Below are positions 12,401 to 23,257 of a DNA stretch of 64,000 bases, piece by piece. The stretch's first letter is position 1, and the number at the start of each line of letters is the position of its first letter. The position numbers were made by a program, and so were the translations under genes. A model generated the notes under the pieces. The model had not been told where the DNA came from. It saw only the letters and a program-made list of their open reading frames with translations, and did no database searches. Location of the stretch: assembly GCF_964355755.1 (NCBI RefSeq), contig NC_092675.1, positions 18,552,912-18,616,911 on the forward strand, given 5' to 3'. The stretch comes from Antedon mediterranea. Its lineage: Eukaryota; Echinodermata; Crinoidea; Comatulida; Antedonidae.

Positions 12401-15400
12401 TTAAAACGAATTTAGGTTCAACTATTTGCCCCAAATAGGGGTGTTTTCCGATCGTGGTATACACTGTCTAATGGGTGTCCTTGAAAAATACCCACATACA
12501 AGGATGCTTCGCATTTACTTATCTCCTTCTACGATAATTGTTTTTAATAGCTGAAAACCGGTCGAACAGCTCGAGTACAGCATCAAAATGTTGAAGAAAG
12601 ACCGATTTTCTTAAAAAATTATATTTTGATTTAATATACGTTTATACAAAATTGTATTGATTTGCGATGAATGGAACATTCCAATCTTACACTCTCAGTA
12701 TAATTATTTGGTTTAACACAAGTAGGTAAGTTTATGGGTCCTTGGAGATAAACTTAAAACATTTAGATATAGTATAAGTTATATAATAACAATAAGATAT
12801 ATAAACACATACAAATAAACTTTATTACTGTGAATGTGGGTAGGCCCTACTGTTAAATATACAAACACATAATATACAAATGAACTTTATTACTGTGAAT
12901 GTGGGTAGGCCCTACTGTTAAATATACAAACACATAATATACAAATGAACTTTATTACTGTGAATGTGGGTAGGCCCTACTGTTAAATATACAAACACAT
13001 ATTATACAAATGAACTTTATTACTGTGAATGTGGGTAGGCCCTACTGTTAAATATACAAACACATATTATACAAATGAACTTTATTACTGTGAATGTGGG
13101 TAGGCCCTACTGTTAAATATACAAACACATATTATACAAATGAACTTTATTACTGTGAATGTGGGTAGGCCCTACTGTTAAATATACAAACACATAATAT
13201 ACAAATGAACTTTATTACTGTGAATGTGGGTAGGCCCTACTGTTAAATATACAAACACATATTATACAAATGAACTTTATTACTGTGAATGTGGGTAGGC
13301 CCTACTGTTAAATATACAAACACATAATATACAAATGAACTTTATTACTGTGAATGTGGGTAGGCCCTACTGTTAAATATACAAACACATATTATACAAA
13401 TGAACTTTATTACTGTGGATGTGGGTAGGCCCTACTGTTAAATATACAAACACATATTATACAAATGAACTTTATTACTGTGAATGTCATTTTTACGATG
13501 ATGAAGAAATAACCATGAACTCATCATCATTGTTAATTTCACCCTTTGCTTCAACGCCAACAAGATGTGTAAAGGAAAACCAAACTAGGACATATAACTC
13601 TATTGCTGAAATCTCTGACAATGAAACTCGGGAAATTTCAACACAAACCCCTCAAGTTAAAATAACTGATGTATCAATCCAGACACCTAGTCATTGGGAC
13701 CAAATTCCAACTCTTAAAAGCAAAATTAGAAAACAGGATGGAAAAATAAGTGAACTCATAACTCAACTGAATGAATTGAAACATATTCATAGCAACTTTG
13801 TGCAACTCACGTCATCATTCAAAGAATTAAATGAAAGGAACTTAATCCTTGAAACACAGTTTGCTAGTTTGCGTCATGAAAAAGCAGAGGAACAAAATGA
13901 GTATCGCACGCCAAGTAAAGCATGTAAAATAAAGGATCCTGTAAAATCAACTACTCATGTACAAACTACAAATCGATTTGCAGCTATTGCGGTAAATGAT
14001 GCACCTACACCTGATCATGATACATCTGTTTCTCAGGATGAGCAAACAAGCTCTGTCATATATCTAAATGACAGCAAAGTCGAGCAAGACACTCCGAAAC
14101 CTGAACCCATCATAAGGCATATGGAACTGAAAGAAAATTTGATAATTGGAGACTCCATGCTAAAACATATACGAACAAGAGGTCTTATAAATACTAGCGT
14201 AAAGACTTTACGAGGTGCTACTGTTCAACAAATTACTGCCACCATTCAAGAAATAAATCTAAGTCAGGTAAGAAATGTCATTGTTCATGCTGGTACAAAT
14301 GACTGTGGAAATCCAAATTTCAACAAAAATAAACTACAACTTGATTTCCATGAACTTATGGTCTATCTGCAATCTAGAATCACAGGAAAGGTTTATGTAT
14401 CTGGTTTATGCCCAAGACTAGACAACCCTCAACTAAATCTACATGTACTACAAACTAATGAAATGCTAAAAGCGAACTTCAAAGATTGCTTCATAGATAA
14501 CTTTAAGGCATTCCTATCACCATTTGGACTTGACACCTCGAAATTTACAAGACATGGACTTCACCTTAATGAACGTGGAACAACTGCACTCATCAAAAGC
14601 ATAAACTCTAGTGTGACAATCTTAAAAACAAACACCCGCCAAACAGAACTAACTTCATCTATTGCTTCTTGTCATTTCTGTGGAGAAAATGGACATATTC
14701 GCCGTATTTGTCGACATAGGAAACCGCTCCAATGTTGGTACTGCCAAGAGGATGGCCACAAGGCTAAATTTTGTTTATTACAACAACAATGAAAAGATGG
14801 CAATGAAGATAGGGCCGTGAAAATAAAAGACATTTACAGTAACAATATTTTAAACGAAACGTTAAACCTACCGCTCTTATTTGAAACTAACAACTCGATT
14901 CAAGATGTAACCGGTACAACGGATGTTTTCACTGAAGACTGTTCAATATTTCAAAGACATGGTCTAAGTATTTTAAGTCTTAACATTGTTTCACTTATAG
15001 GTAATTTTGACAATTTTAAACACATTATAGAAAATAATGAAATTGATGTTATATCTTTAAATGAAACTCGCCTTGATTATACTATTAGTAATAATGATGT
15101 ACGTATAAATGGCTATGATCTCTATCGTAAAGATCGTAACAGGGAAGGTGGAGGAGTTGCTGTGTACTTAAATCGCAACGGGAAGACTACTCATAAGTTA
15201 AGACCAGATCTTATGAATGAACATTTGGAAATGTCTATTATTGAAATTAAACAACTAAATTCAAAACCATTCCTCCTTTTATCATGGTATAGACCCCCAA
15301 ATTCTGATATGCAGATCTTTGAGAGAATAGAAAAAGTACTAGAGAATGTTGAAAGTACAAATTTAGAATATATGATAATTGGGGATGTAAATTGTGACAC

Positions 15401-18400
15401 TCATTCTAAAAACCTATCTTGTTATACTAAAAAATTAATTGATATTGCTAAAAATTTTCATCTAACTCAATTAATAACTGAGCCAACGAGAATCACAGAA
15501 AATAGTAGTACTTTAATAGACCATATTTACACAACAGTTCCTAATAGTATCTCCAAATCAGGTGTTTTACATACAGGTATCAGTGACCATTCTGCTATCT
15601 ATGTAATTGTTGGTAAACAAGAAAAGTGTAAAGCTCATAAGCATAAATATAAAACAAGTAGAAACTACAAACATTTTAATGAAAATGAATTTAAAAGGGA
15701 TATTGAAAAAATAAACTGGCAAGAAATTCAACATTATAATGATATTGATGACGCTACATATTTTTTCGAATCTAATTTTCTTAAAATTGCTAATGATTAT
15801 GCCCCGCTAAAAAAGAAGAGGGTGCGAAACAAAACTAGTCCTTGGCTAACAGATGATCTAGTTAGGTCTATGCGTGAGCGTGATGTACTAAAAAAGAAAG
15901 CATCTAAAACTAATACACCTGAAATGTGGGCTCAATACAAACTAAGTAAAAATAAGGTAAATGCTGAAATAAAGAAATGTAAAAAAGAATATTTTTCTAA
16001 ACAATTAGATACAAAAGATTCAAAGAAAATATGGGAAACTTTAAGATATATTGTCCCAGCAAAGAGTATAAACACTGAAATATCAAACTTAAAAACAAAT
16101 GATAACAAACTAACAGCAGACTCTTCTAAAATAGCCCACAATTTAAACAAATATTTTTCTAAAATAGGACCTGACCTTGCAAAAAACATCCCACCAGAAA
16201 TTCCTAGATTACTTATTGTAAATAATACTAATCAAAGTAGGGACCTACTTAAATTTAGTTTTGTTAATCAGGAATATATTTATAAACAATTAAACGCACT
16301 CGATGTTAGTAAAGCGACAGGCTTAGATGAGCTTCCAGCTAAAATGCTGAAGTTGGTTATTGATCAAATCGTTGGACCTCTCACTTATTTGGTAAATCTC
16401 TCACTCTCAACCAGTACTTTTCCAAAAAGATGGAAATGTGCCAAAATATGCCCAGTGTTTAAGGGGGGAGATAGGACTGAAGCTAGCAACTACAGACCCA
16501 TATCAATTTTACCGATTCTTTCTAAAATTATCGAGAGGGTTGTATTTGATCAGGTCTATCAATTTATTAACTCAAAAAATATGATTTATGCTTACCAATC
16601 AGGATTTCGTCCTAATTTCTCTACTGTATCTTCATTATTAAACATTACAGAAGATTGGATAAATGATATTGATTGTGGGAAGTATATAGGTTTAGTCATG
16701 CTTGATCTGAAAAAAGCTTTCGACACGGTAGACCATACCATACTTATAGACAAGCTTAAATCATTTAACTTAGATGTCTCTATTATAAATTGGTTTAAAG
16801 ACTATCTTTGTGATCGTACGCACTTAACACAAGTAAATGGTGTCCGATCAGATAAATGCTATAGTAATTGTGGAATCCCCCAAGGATCAATTTTGGGACC
16901 ACTCTTATTTATACTTTATGTAAATGATCTACCAAAGCATGTAAATAGTGTACAGATTAGTATGTATGCAGATGATACAGCTCTTTACTTTGCATCTTCT
17001 GATATAAATGAAGTACTTGCAAAAATTAATGAAGATTTAAAAAAAATCAAATCATGGCTAGCAAGTAACAAGCTTAGTCTAAATGTAAATAAAACTCAGT
17101 GTATGTTTATAGGAACACAACAAAGGCTTGCAAAATTAGCAAACATTGATCTAAATTTAAACATAGACAATGTTCGGCTACAAAGAGTAAAAAGCTGTAA
17201 ACATCTAGGTGTTGTTATTGATGAATATTTACTGTGGGATAAACAAATAGATAATGTTAAAAGTAAAGTATTGCCAGGCTTGTACTACTTAAAAAAATCT
17301 TCAAATCTCGTCCCAAAACATGTATCTTGCTTAATGTATAATAGTATTATCTCTCCACAGTTTAACTATTGTAATATTGTGTGGGGCAGATCAAATAAAA
17401 AAAAATACTAATAAACTACAAATGCTACAAAACAGAGCAGCCAAAATTATTACAAAAACAAGGAAATACGACTCAAGTACACAAGCCCTGCAAAACTTAA
17501 ACTGGATAAATCTTAATACTCAACTACATAATAATGAAGCCAAAATGTTATATAAAATATTCCATAATCAAGCACCACCATATCTAAACGAACTATTTAC
17601 ACCCAAACTAGACACATACAATACAAGATCAAAGGATGTATTAAAATTGAATAAACCCAAAACAGAATATAAAAAAAAAAGTTTTTCATATCATGGTGCT
17701 AGTTTATGGAATACTCTAAAAAAACCAATGCAAAATGCCACAAATTTGAATACTTTCAAAAAATTATTGGTGTGATTTATTATTTATTTTGTACTCTTGT
17801 CACAAATGTAATTAAGGTTTCTGTTCATATATTTTTGTTCTCTAATTTGTTATTTTTAAAATTTGTTATTTTTAAAATTTGTTATTTTTAAAATTTGTTA
17901 TTTTTAAATGTGTAATGTACTACTGTTAGTTGATCACGGCCTTGTAGAAGAACACCTTTATGGTGACACAAGCTTTTCCGTGTTAAAATAAAGTATTTAT
18001 TATTATTATATTATATATTATTATAATGTGGGTAGGCCCTACTGTTAATATACAAACACATAATATACAAATGAACTTTATTACTGTGAATGTGGGTAGG
18101 CCCTACTGTTAAATATACAAACACATAATATACAAATGAACTTTATTACTGTGGATGTGGGTAGGCCCTACTGTTAAATATACAAACACATATTATACAA
18201 ATGAACTTTATTACTGTGAATGTGGGTAGGCCCTACTGTTAAATATACAAACACATATTATACAAATGAACTTTATTACTGTGAATGTGGGTAGGCCCTA
18301 CTGTTAATATACAAACACATAATATACAAATGAACTTTATTACTGTGAATGTGGGTAGGCCCTACTGTTAAATATACAAACACATAATATACAAATGAAC

Positions 18401-21399
18401 TTTATTACTGTGGATGTGGGTAGGCCCTACTGTTAAATATACAAACACATATTATACAAATGAACTTTATTACTGTGAATGTGGGTAGGCCCTACTGTTA
18501 AATATACAAACACATATTATACAAATGAACTTTATTACTGTGAATGTGGGTAGGCCCTACTGTTAAATATACAAACACATATTATACAAATGAACTTTAT
18601 TACTGTGGATGTGGGTAGGCCCTACTGTTAAATATACAAACACATATTATACAAATGAACTTTATTACTGTGAATGTGGGTAGGCCCTACTGTTAAATAT
18701 ACAAACACATAATATACAAATGAACTTTATTACTGTGAATGTGGGTAGGCCCTACTGTTAAATATACAAACACATATTATACAAATGAACTTTATTACTG
18801 TGGATGTGGGTAGGCCCTACTGTTAAATATACAAACACATATTATACAAATGAACTTTATTACTGTGAATGTGGGTAGGCCCTACTGTTAAATATACAAA
18901 CACATATTATACAAATGAACTTTATTACTGTGAATGTGGGTAGGCCCTACTGTTAAATATACAAACACATATTATACAAATGAACTTTATTACTGTGAAT
19001 GTGGGTAGGCCCTACTGTTAAATATACAAACACATAATATACAAATGAACTTTATTACTGTGAATGTGGGTAGGCCCTACTGTTAAATATACAAACACAT
19101 ATTATACAAATGAACTTTATTACTGTGAATGTGGGTAGGCCCTACTGTTAAATATACAAACACATATTATACAAATGAACTTTATTACTGTGAATGTGGG
19201 TAGGCCCTACTGTTAAATATACAAACACATAATATACAAATGAACTTTATTACTGTGAATGTGGGTAGGCCCTACTGTTAAATATACAAACACATATTAT
19301 ACAAATGAACTTTATTACTGTGAATGTGGGTAGGCCCTACTGTTAAATATACAAACACATATTATACAAATGAACTTTATTACTGTGAATGTGGGTAGGC
19401 CCTACTGTTAAATATACAAACACATAATATACAAATGAACTTTATTACTGTGGATGTGGGTAGGCCCTACTGTTAAATATACAAACACATAATATACAAA
19501 TGAACTTTATTACTGTGAATGTGGGTAGGCCCTACTGTTAAATATACAAACACATATTATACAAATGAACTTTATTACTGTGAATGTGGGTAGGCCCTAC
19601 TGTTAAATATACAAACACATATTATACAAATGAACTTTATTACTGTGAATGTGGGTAGGCCCTACTGTTAAATATACAAACACATAATATACAAATGAAC
19701 TTTATTACTGTGAATGTGGGTAGGCCCTACTGTTAAATATACAAACACATATTATACAAATGAACTTTATTACTGTGAATGTGGGTAGGCCCTACTGTTA
19801 AATATACAAACACATATTATACAAATGAACTTTATTACTGTGAATGTGGGTAGGCCCTACTGTTAAATATACAAACACATATTATACAAATGAACTTTAT
19901 TACTGTGAATGTGGGTAGGCCCTACTGTTAAATATACAAACACATATTATACAAATGAACTTTATTACTGTGAATGTGGGTAGGCCCTACTGTTAAATAT
20001 ACAAACACATATTATACAAATAAACTTTATTACTGTGAATGTGGGTAGGCCCTACTGTTAAATATACAAACACATATTATACAAATGAACTTTATTACTG
20101 TGAATGTGGGTAGGCCCTACTGTTAAATATACAAACACATATTATACAAATGAACTTTATTACTGCGAATGTGGGTAGGCCCTACTGTTAAATATACAAA
20201 CACATAATATACAAATGAACTTTATTACTGACAGTTGTTTCTTAACGTTTGTATTAATTATTTAATTACTAAACATTATATTTCAATCGACTATGACAGT
20301 GACAGTTTTAACAAAATAATAAATCGCAAATGTGTTAATGTATTTAGTGGTATAATTTTTATAGGCCTATAAAACATGAAAAAATATTTTGTTAACTGAT
20401 AAAGATGGATTAAGAATAAACGTTTTTCCTCTTTGTACCCATCTTCTTCCCCATCCCCCATCCCTCAACCCTTAATGTTATATACAAAACACAAATTGGG
20501 TTTATTTAAATGAGTCCAAATCAAAAATTTTGTGACAAGTTTCTCTTTCGAAATTAATTCCCAGGGTGCTAATTTTAGTTGACTACATAAATCATCGTGT
20601 ACGGCACATCAATTTACAGCGACAGCTGTACGGTGACCGCGTGCGGCGATATACTTAATCTCGCGATTGTTCTGAAATCAGATGTACATTCCTAATACGT
20701 TGTTAAAATATGGTCCTCGGTCAATTTGTCCTTTAAACTCGGGCTGTTCGTGTTGACGGAACAAAATTTTGTGTGACGATATAGAGGGCACACCACATTA
20801 CAAAAGTCATATTTGGCCATTATACTAATTTGACTGATGTACTGTTAGAAAAGATAATAACAACGGTTTCACCTATACCATTCTTACACGAGATTTAAAC
20901 ATAGGCAGTCCGTCGTGTCGATGGAACCAAATTATGTGTGACGATATAGAGGGCGCACTACATTACTCACAAAACTTTATTAAAGTAGTTTGTTAAAATA
21001 ATATATCAATACATTTAACCTGTTTTTATTGTGTAGGTTCTAACTAAGCTAGACACATTTATGTGTTACGGTCCGGTGGTTCAAAATGGTTACGGTGCCT
21101 CATATAATCCTCATGAAGATTATATACTGTTTGCCATATCATCTTTCAAAGATTGTTCAGAAACCGATTCGACTATCTTTCGAGAGACTCTATATAACTC
21201 ACTGATGGACATGCATAACCTGTGTTTAAAGATGAGCCGGAAGTTACGTCGGCAGAGTGCTGAAGTTCATAATGATATCTGCACAGAGAACGGTGACGTA
21301 AAAAATGGTGACGAAGATTACGTATCGGAAAATTCAGTTCAAAATGGCGATGTAATTATAAATGGTAGTAGTAGTAGTAACAATTCTAATGGACTGTAA
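6485..21399 (+). CDS. CHAT: Choline O-acetyltransferase, eleven coding exons
   Basis: Transfers acetyl from acetyl-CoA to choline to make acetylcholine in the cytoplasm of cholinergic neurons. Coding exons: 6485-6721, 7012-7184, 7663-7843, 8044-8218, 8520-8716, 9092-9192, 9355-9489, 10343-10465, 10912-11050, 11239-11439 and 21037-21399. Phases join throughout, giving about 674 aa, in the usual range. Landmarks are LPPLPVPPL near the N terminus, [36 protein letters not shown], the catalytic-His segment YEHSPSEG (exon 6), [23 protein letters not shown] and [16 protein letters not shown]. These favour ChAT over carnitine acyltransferases. Ten introns are short; the last (11440-21036) is swollen by satellite and LINE. 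Intron 4 uses a GC donor at 8219. The start is uncertain: ATG 6485 is first, but an acceptor at 6525-6526 could make 6527 an internal exon edge. The C terminus is a low-complexity Asn/Asp/Gly/Ser tail. Confidence 0.95.
6796..6900. mobile_element. MITE, AAGCTCTGTCTA family, half copy in CHAT intron 1
   Basis: The copy begins AAGCTCTGTCTATCAAACTT and keeps the left internal blocks and 'gacatcatcatgtccat', then stops. The right terminal inverted repeat is missing. Confidence 0.65.
9592..9918 (+). mobile_element. tRNA-derived SINE with (AATC)n tail
   Basis: The head is tRNA-like with a Ser/Leu-type A box (GTGGCCGAGCGGTTAAG) and a B box (GGGGTTCGAGGC), bounded by complementary GTGAGTGAG and CTCACTCAC stems. 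A roughly 220-bp body follows ('gttctggtggtagaacgag', 'cagccactgatcaccaact') and then an (AATC)n tail. It lies in CHAT intron 7, sense to the gene. A second member is on the minus strand at 21867-22158. Confidence 0.85.
10587..10760 (-). mobile_element. Probable LINE/SINE 3' end remnant in CHAT intron 8
   Basis: The stretch has a T-rich start, 'tttatttattcaacaatgg', and a terminal hairpin formed by 'ggggtcttctct' and 'cgagaaagacccc'. This fits a retroposon 3' end read on the minus strand. No coding part remains. Confidence 0.35.
11591..11956 (+). repeat. Left flank repeats of the satellite region
   Basis: Two copies of a module of about 160 bp with the core 'gacgatatagagggcgcact' (first copy 'gacgatttagagggcgcact') lie near 11591 and 11752. 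They are followed at 11840-11956 by a block ('agaacaatcacgagattaag', 'atatcgccgcacgc', 'gtcgctgtaaattg') that recurs inverted at 20607-20720. Together they frame the satellite and LINE block in the last CHAT intron. Confidence 0.65.
12261..12542 (+). repeat. Tandem duplication, unit about 140 bp
   Basis: Two adjacent diverged copies share 'aaaacgaatttaggttc', 'gttttccgatcgtggta', 'tgtccttgaaaaatacccac' (one base differs in copy 1) and 'ggatgcttcgcatttac'. Non-coding, inside the last CHAT intron. Confidence 0.75.
12836..13487 (+). repeat. 65-bp satellite array 1, about ten copies
   Basis: The unit starts gtgggtaggccctactgtta and ends ctttattactgtgaat. Successive starts are 65 bp apart (12836, 12901, 12966 and so on). 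Copies are almost identical; the main variants are an A/T change in 'cacata(a/t)tat' and gaat/ggat at the unit end. The array is interrupted at 13487 by the LINE and resumes at 18028. Confidence 0.97.
13515..14792 (+). CDS. LINE ORF1: coiled coil, SGNH esterase-like domain, zinc knuckles
   Basis: About 425 aa from the first in-frame ATG after the satellite. Residues around 70-130 look like a coiled coil. From about 205 to 365 there is an SGNH/GDSL hydrolase-like domain: block I IIGDSM (Ser near 214), the HAGTNDCGN block, and a C-terminal HGLHLNERG block that keeps His, although the residue three before it is not the usual Asp. Two CCHC zinc knuckles close the protein ([14 protein letters not shown] near 386 and [14 protein letters not shown] near 408). 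CR1-clade ORF1 proteins are known to carry esterase domains. Its likely role is RNA binding in the retrotransposition particle. The frame stays open upstream into the satellite. Confidence 0.85.
   Translation: MNSSSLLISPFASTPTRCVKENQTRTYNSIAEISDNETREISTQTPQVKITDVSIQTPSHWDQIPTLKSKIRKQDGKISELITQLNELKHIHSNFVQLTSSFKELNERNLILETQFASLRHEKAEEQNEYRTPSKACKIKDPVKSTTHVQTTNRFAAIAVNDAPTPDHDTSVSQDEQTSSVIYLNDSKVEQDTPKPEPIIRHMELKENLIIGDSMLKHIRTRGLINTSVKTLRGATVQQITATIQEINLSQVRNVIVHAGTNDCGNPNFNKNKLQLDFHELMVYLQSRITGKVYVSGLCPRLDNPQLNLHVLQTNEMLKANFKDCFIDNFKAFLSPFGLDTSKFTRHGLHLNERGTTALIKSINSSVTILKTNTRQTELTSSIASCHFCGENGHIRRICRHRKPLQCWYCQEDGHKAKFCLLQQQ
14817..17775 (+). CDS. LINE ORF2: AP endonuclease plus reverse transcriptase, one frameshift
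   Basis: Main frame to 17411 (about 864 codons), then about 120 codons in another frame to 17775. N-terminal APE-type endonuclease: [27 protein letters not shown] and the catalytic SDH in GISDHSAIY. Reverse transcriptase: [75 protein letters not shown] and the active-site YADD near 16966-16977. The tail ([11 protein letters not shown].., SLWNTL) is typical of CR1/L2 ORF2. The frame change falls in an A run at 17397-17406, so one base gained or lost explains it. No ATG precedes the endonuclease. ORF2 lies in the ORF1 frame, directly after its single TGA. Confidence 0.88.
17843..17908 (+). repeat. 17-bp AT-rich tandem repeat in the LINE 3' UTR
   Basis: About four copies of a unit reading ttgttatttttaaaa(t). 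Confidence 0.8.
18028..20229 (+). repeat. 65-bp satellite array 2, about 34 copies, with higher-order order
   Basis: Same unit as at 12836-13487. Two units (starting 18028 and 18287) are 64 bp because one A is lost after 'ctgtta'. The order of variants in units 1-4 (64-bp/A, A with ggat, T, T) is repeated exactly in units 5-8, a 259-bp higher-order repeat. Further right an A-T-T three-unit rhythm is visible. The array ends abruptly at 'tttattactg' before unique sequence. Confidence 0.97.
20607..20975. repeat. Right flank repeats of the satellite region
   Basis: 20607-20720 is the inverted copy of the block at 11840-11956. Near 20773 and 20937 are two more copies of the module with core 'gacgatatagagggc', in the same orientation as those at 11591 and 11752 and about 164 bp apart. 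Confidence 0.65.
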
Positions 21400-21729
21400 A
21401 AAAACAAGGTACTTACGACTAGATTGATTTATCTAATCATGTTGAACCGTTTATAATAATTATTTTTGAGTCAAAATGTCCCGAGTCGACAAAGATTAGT
21501 AATGTGTCTGCTCTTGCCATTATTCTGTCCAACCCCCATGTGTATTATTGATACATAATGGTGTTCCTGTTCGAAATTGATTCTAACAATTTAACTTCCA
21601 TTTTAGAACCAAATCTAATCTAATAAGTCAGCTTATAAATGGAATACAATTTCGATTCTGGCGTAAAACATTGTTGTTGCTTGCTATTGTATTACAGTCG
21701 TATTGTCTCAAATTATGAAGCACAGTTTA

Positions 21730-21935
21730 TAATTAGTGGGACAGTTTTTTTAAAATATATTTATCCTGGGCGACCTCTTCAGTCAAAGACTGGTCTCCCA
21801 GAGGGCCCAGTTGGTGATCAGTGGCTGTGATATAATTAGTGGGACAGTTTTTTTTTTATATATTTATCCTGGGCGACCTCTTCAGTCAAAGACTGGTCTC
21901 CCAGAGGGCCCAGTTGGTGATCAGTGGCTGTGATG
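21730..21935. repeat. 103-bp tandem duplication of a SINE 3' end
   Basis: The block 'ataattagtgggacagtttt', then 'tatatttatcctgggcgacc' through to 'gatcagtggctgtgat', occurs twice in a row (21730-21832 and 21833-21935). Only the second copy continues into a complete SINE. Confidence 0.85.
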
Positions 21936-22158
21936 TACTAATACACTGGGTAACCCCCTACTCATCTCGAAAGATGTACTAGGTTCTTTAAAGTGCACAC
22001 GAGCTAGTTGTGTACACTGGACCTACGGTTTATAGTCCTTATCCGAGAAGACTCGTTCTACTACCAGAACCATGGAGTGAGTGAACCTCGAACCCCTGCC
22101 GATGTTATGGCTACGTAATTACGGTTCCACTGTCTTAACCACTCGGCCACTCAACTCA
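21867..22158 (-). mobile_element. tRNA-derived SINE, same family as 9592-9918
   Basis: On the minus strand it has the same GTGGCCGAGTGGTTAAGACA head, GGGGTTCGAGGTTCACTC B-box region and body as the copy in CHAT intron 7. It lies downstream of the CHAT stop codon, possibly in its 3' UTR: the first AATAAA after the stop that I found is at 22431. Confidence 0.85.
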
Positions 22159-23107
22159 CCAGTAGGTATATTTCCTATGGTCATGCTCACCCGATGGGCA
22201 GAGCATGTATGACTAGAATTATCAAAACTGGTACACATGCGATAACTATGATACTCTATGACTTATTTTTTTACTTTTACGTTTTAAAGTAACAGTACAA
22301 ATCTATTTTAACATAAACCTTTGAGTAACGTGTGAAATATTTATTTAGAAACCACTACCTATAATCTAGCATACTTTATTTAAGTAAAATAATATAGATA
22401 AGTAAATATACGTATAAAGAACATCGATGCAATAAAACAGAGTTTACCTATTTTTAAATTAATGGTGCGTGTAAGTATAATTAATAATATAATATAACAA
22501 ATATATAATCTATTGTATGTGAATAAGTACAGTACATGTTAGGGTAGTTATAATGCAACGTGATTAGCAGAAATGTTATACACTGAATATAATACAATTT
22601 TCCATTTTCCTATAAGATAATATCAAAATTTTGGAGTCTATTATACAATTTAGAGTCATAAAAACCATGGTTAATATGAAGTTAGTTTTATTTTGTGCTA
22701 ATGATTTATCTAATAGCAACATGTATACAGCCATACAATTACAGACAGGCCATGATTAGTAATGTAATTTAGATCAAGGCAATTTTTAGAGCTAATGGTG
22801 TCATGTATTTAGCATTGTACAAGTAAGAAGCTGACATCAAGAGGATTCAAACTCAATCATCATCCATTTCAACTCTAAATTGAATAACTGATATTCGGTA
22901 TTGTAGCTATACAATTTGCCCAGTAAAAATAATTCTATGCTACAGAATTTCATATATATGATATCACGGAATTTGATTATTCAACTCAGTAATTTCTGGT
23001 CCATAGAAAGTATGATACTGGAAAATAGTTGTAGATACGTAGATATACTTGTATGGTGAAACCATTGAACAATTTAGTTATCTCTGTGGGTTGTATAGAA
23101 ATAGACT

Positions 23108-23257
23108 AAAGCCCTGTCTAAACTATCAAATTCTATGTGACAAAAAACGTGATGTGCCCATACATGGACACGATGACGTCATATCGCTACCATATTTGGG
23201 CATATTACTACCATATTTGGACACATCACACTTTTTTGATAGTGTAAAAAGAGCTTA
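23108..23257. mobile_element. MITE, AAGCTCTGTCTA family
   Basis: The ends are AAGCCCTGTCTAAACTATCA and GATAGTGTAAAAAGAGCTT. The internal blocks are in inverted order relative to 3510-3669 ('ggacacgatgacgtcatat', 'ccatatttgggcatattac'). Confidence 0.75.

Larger units (their letters stand above)
13488..18024 (+). mobile_element. CR1-like non-LTR retrotransposon (LINE), near full length
   Basis: The 4.5 kb element carries an esterase/zinc-knuckle ORF1 and an endonuclease-reverse transcriptase ORF2, followed by a 3' end with a hairpin-prone segment and a short TTA-rich repeat (about 17995-18024). It sits inside the 65-bp satellite. The satellite reads up to AATGT (13483-13487) on the left and resumes with AATGT (18025-18029) on the right, giving a 5-bp target-site duplication. 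The 5' untranslated part is only about 27 bp, so the 5' end may be slightly truncated. The ORFs are intact except for one frameshift near the ORF2 end, so insertion is recent. It lies in the last CHAT intron, sense to the gene. Confidence 0.9.

Noticed and set aside
13419-13514. Start of LINE ORF1 within the satellite
   Set aside because: It uses GTG in satellite sequence; the first ATG in frame within the LINE is 13515.
12820-20230. CRISPR-like direct-repeat array
   Set aside because: The repeats are contiguous 65-bp units without unique spacers, in a eukaryotic intron; this is a satellite.
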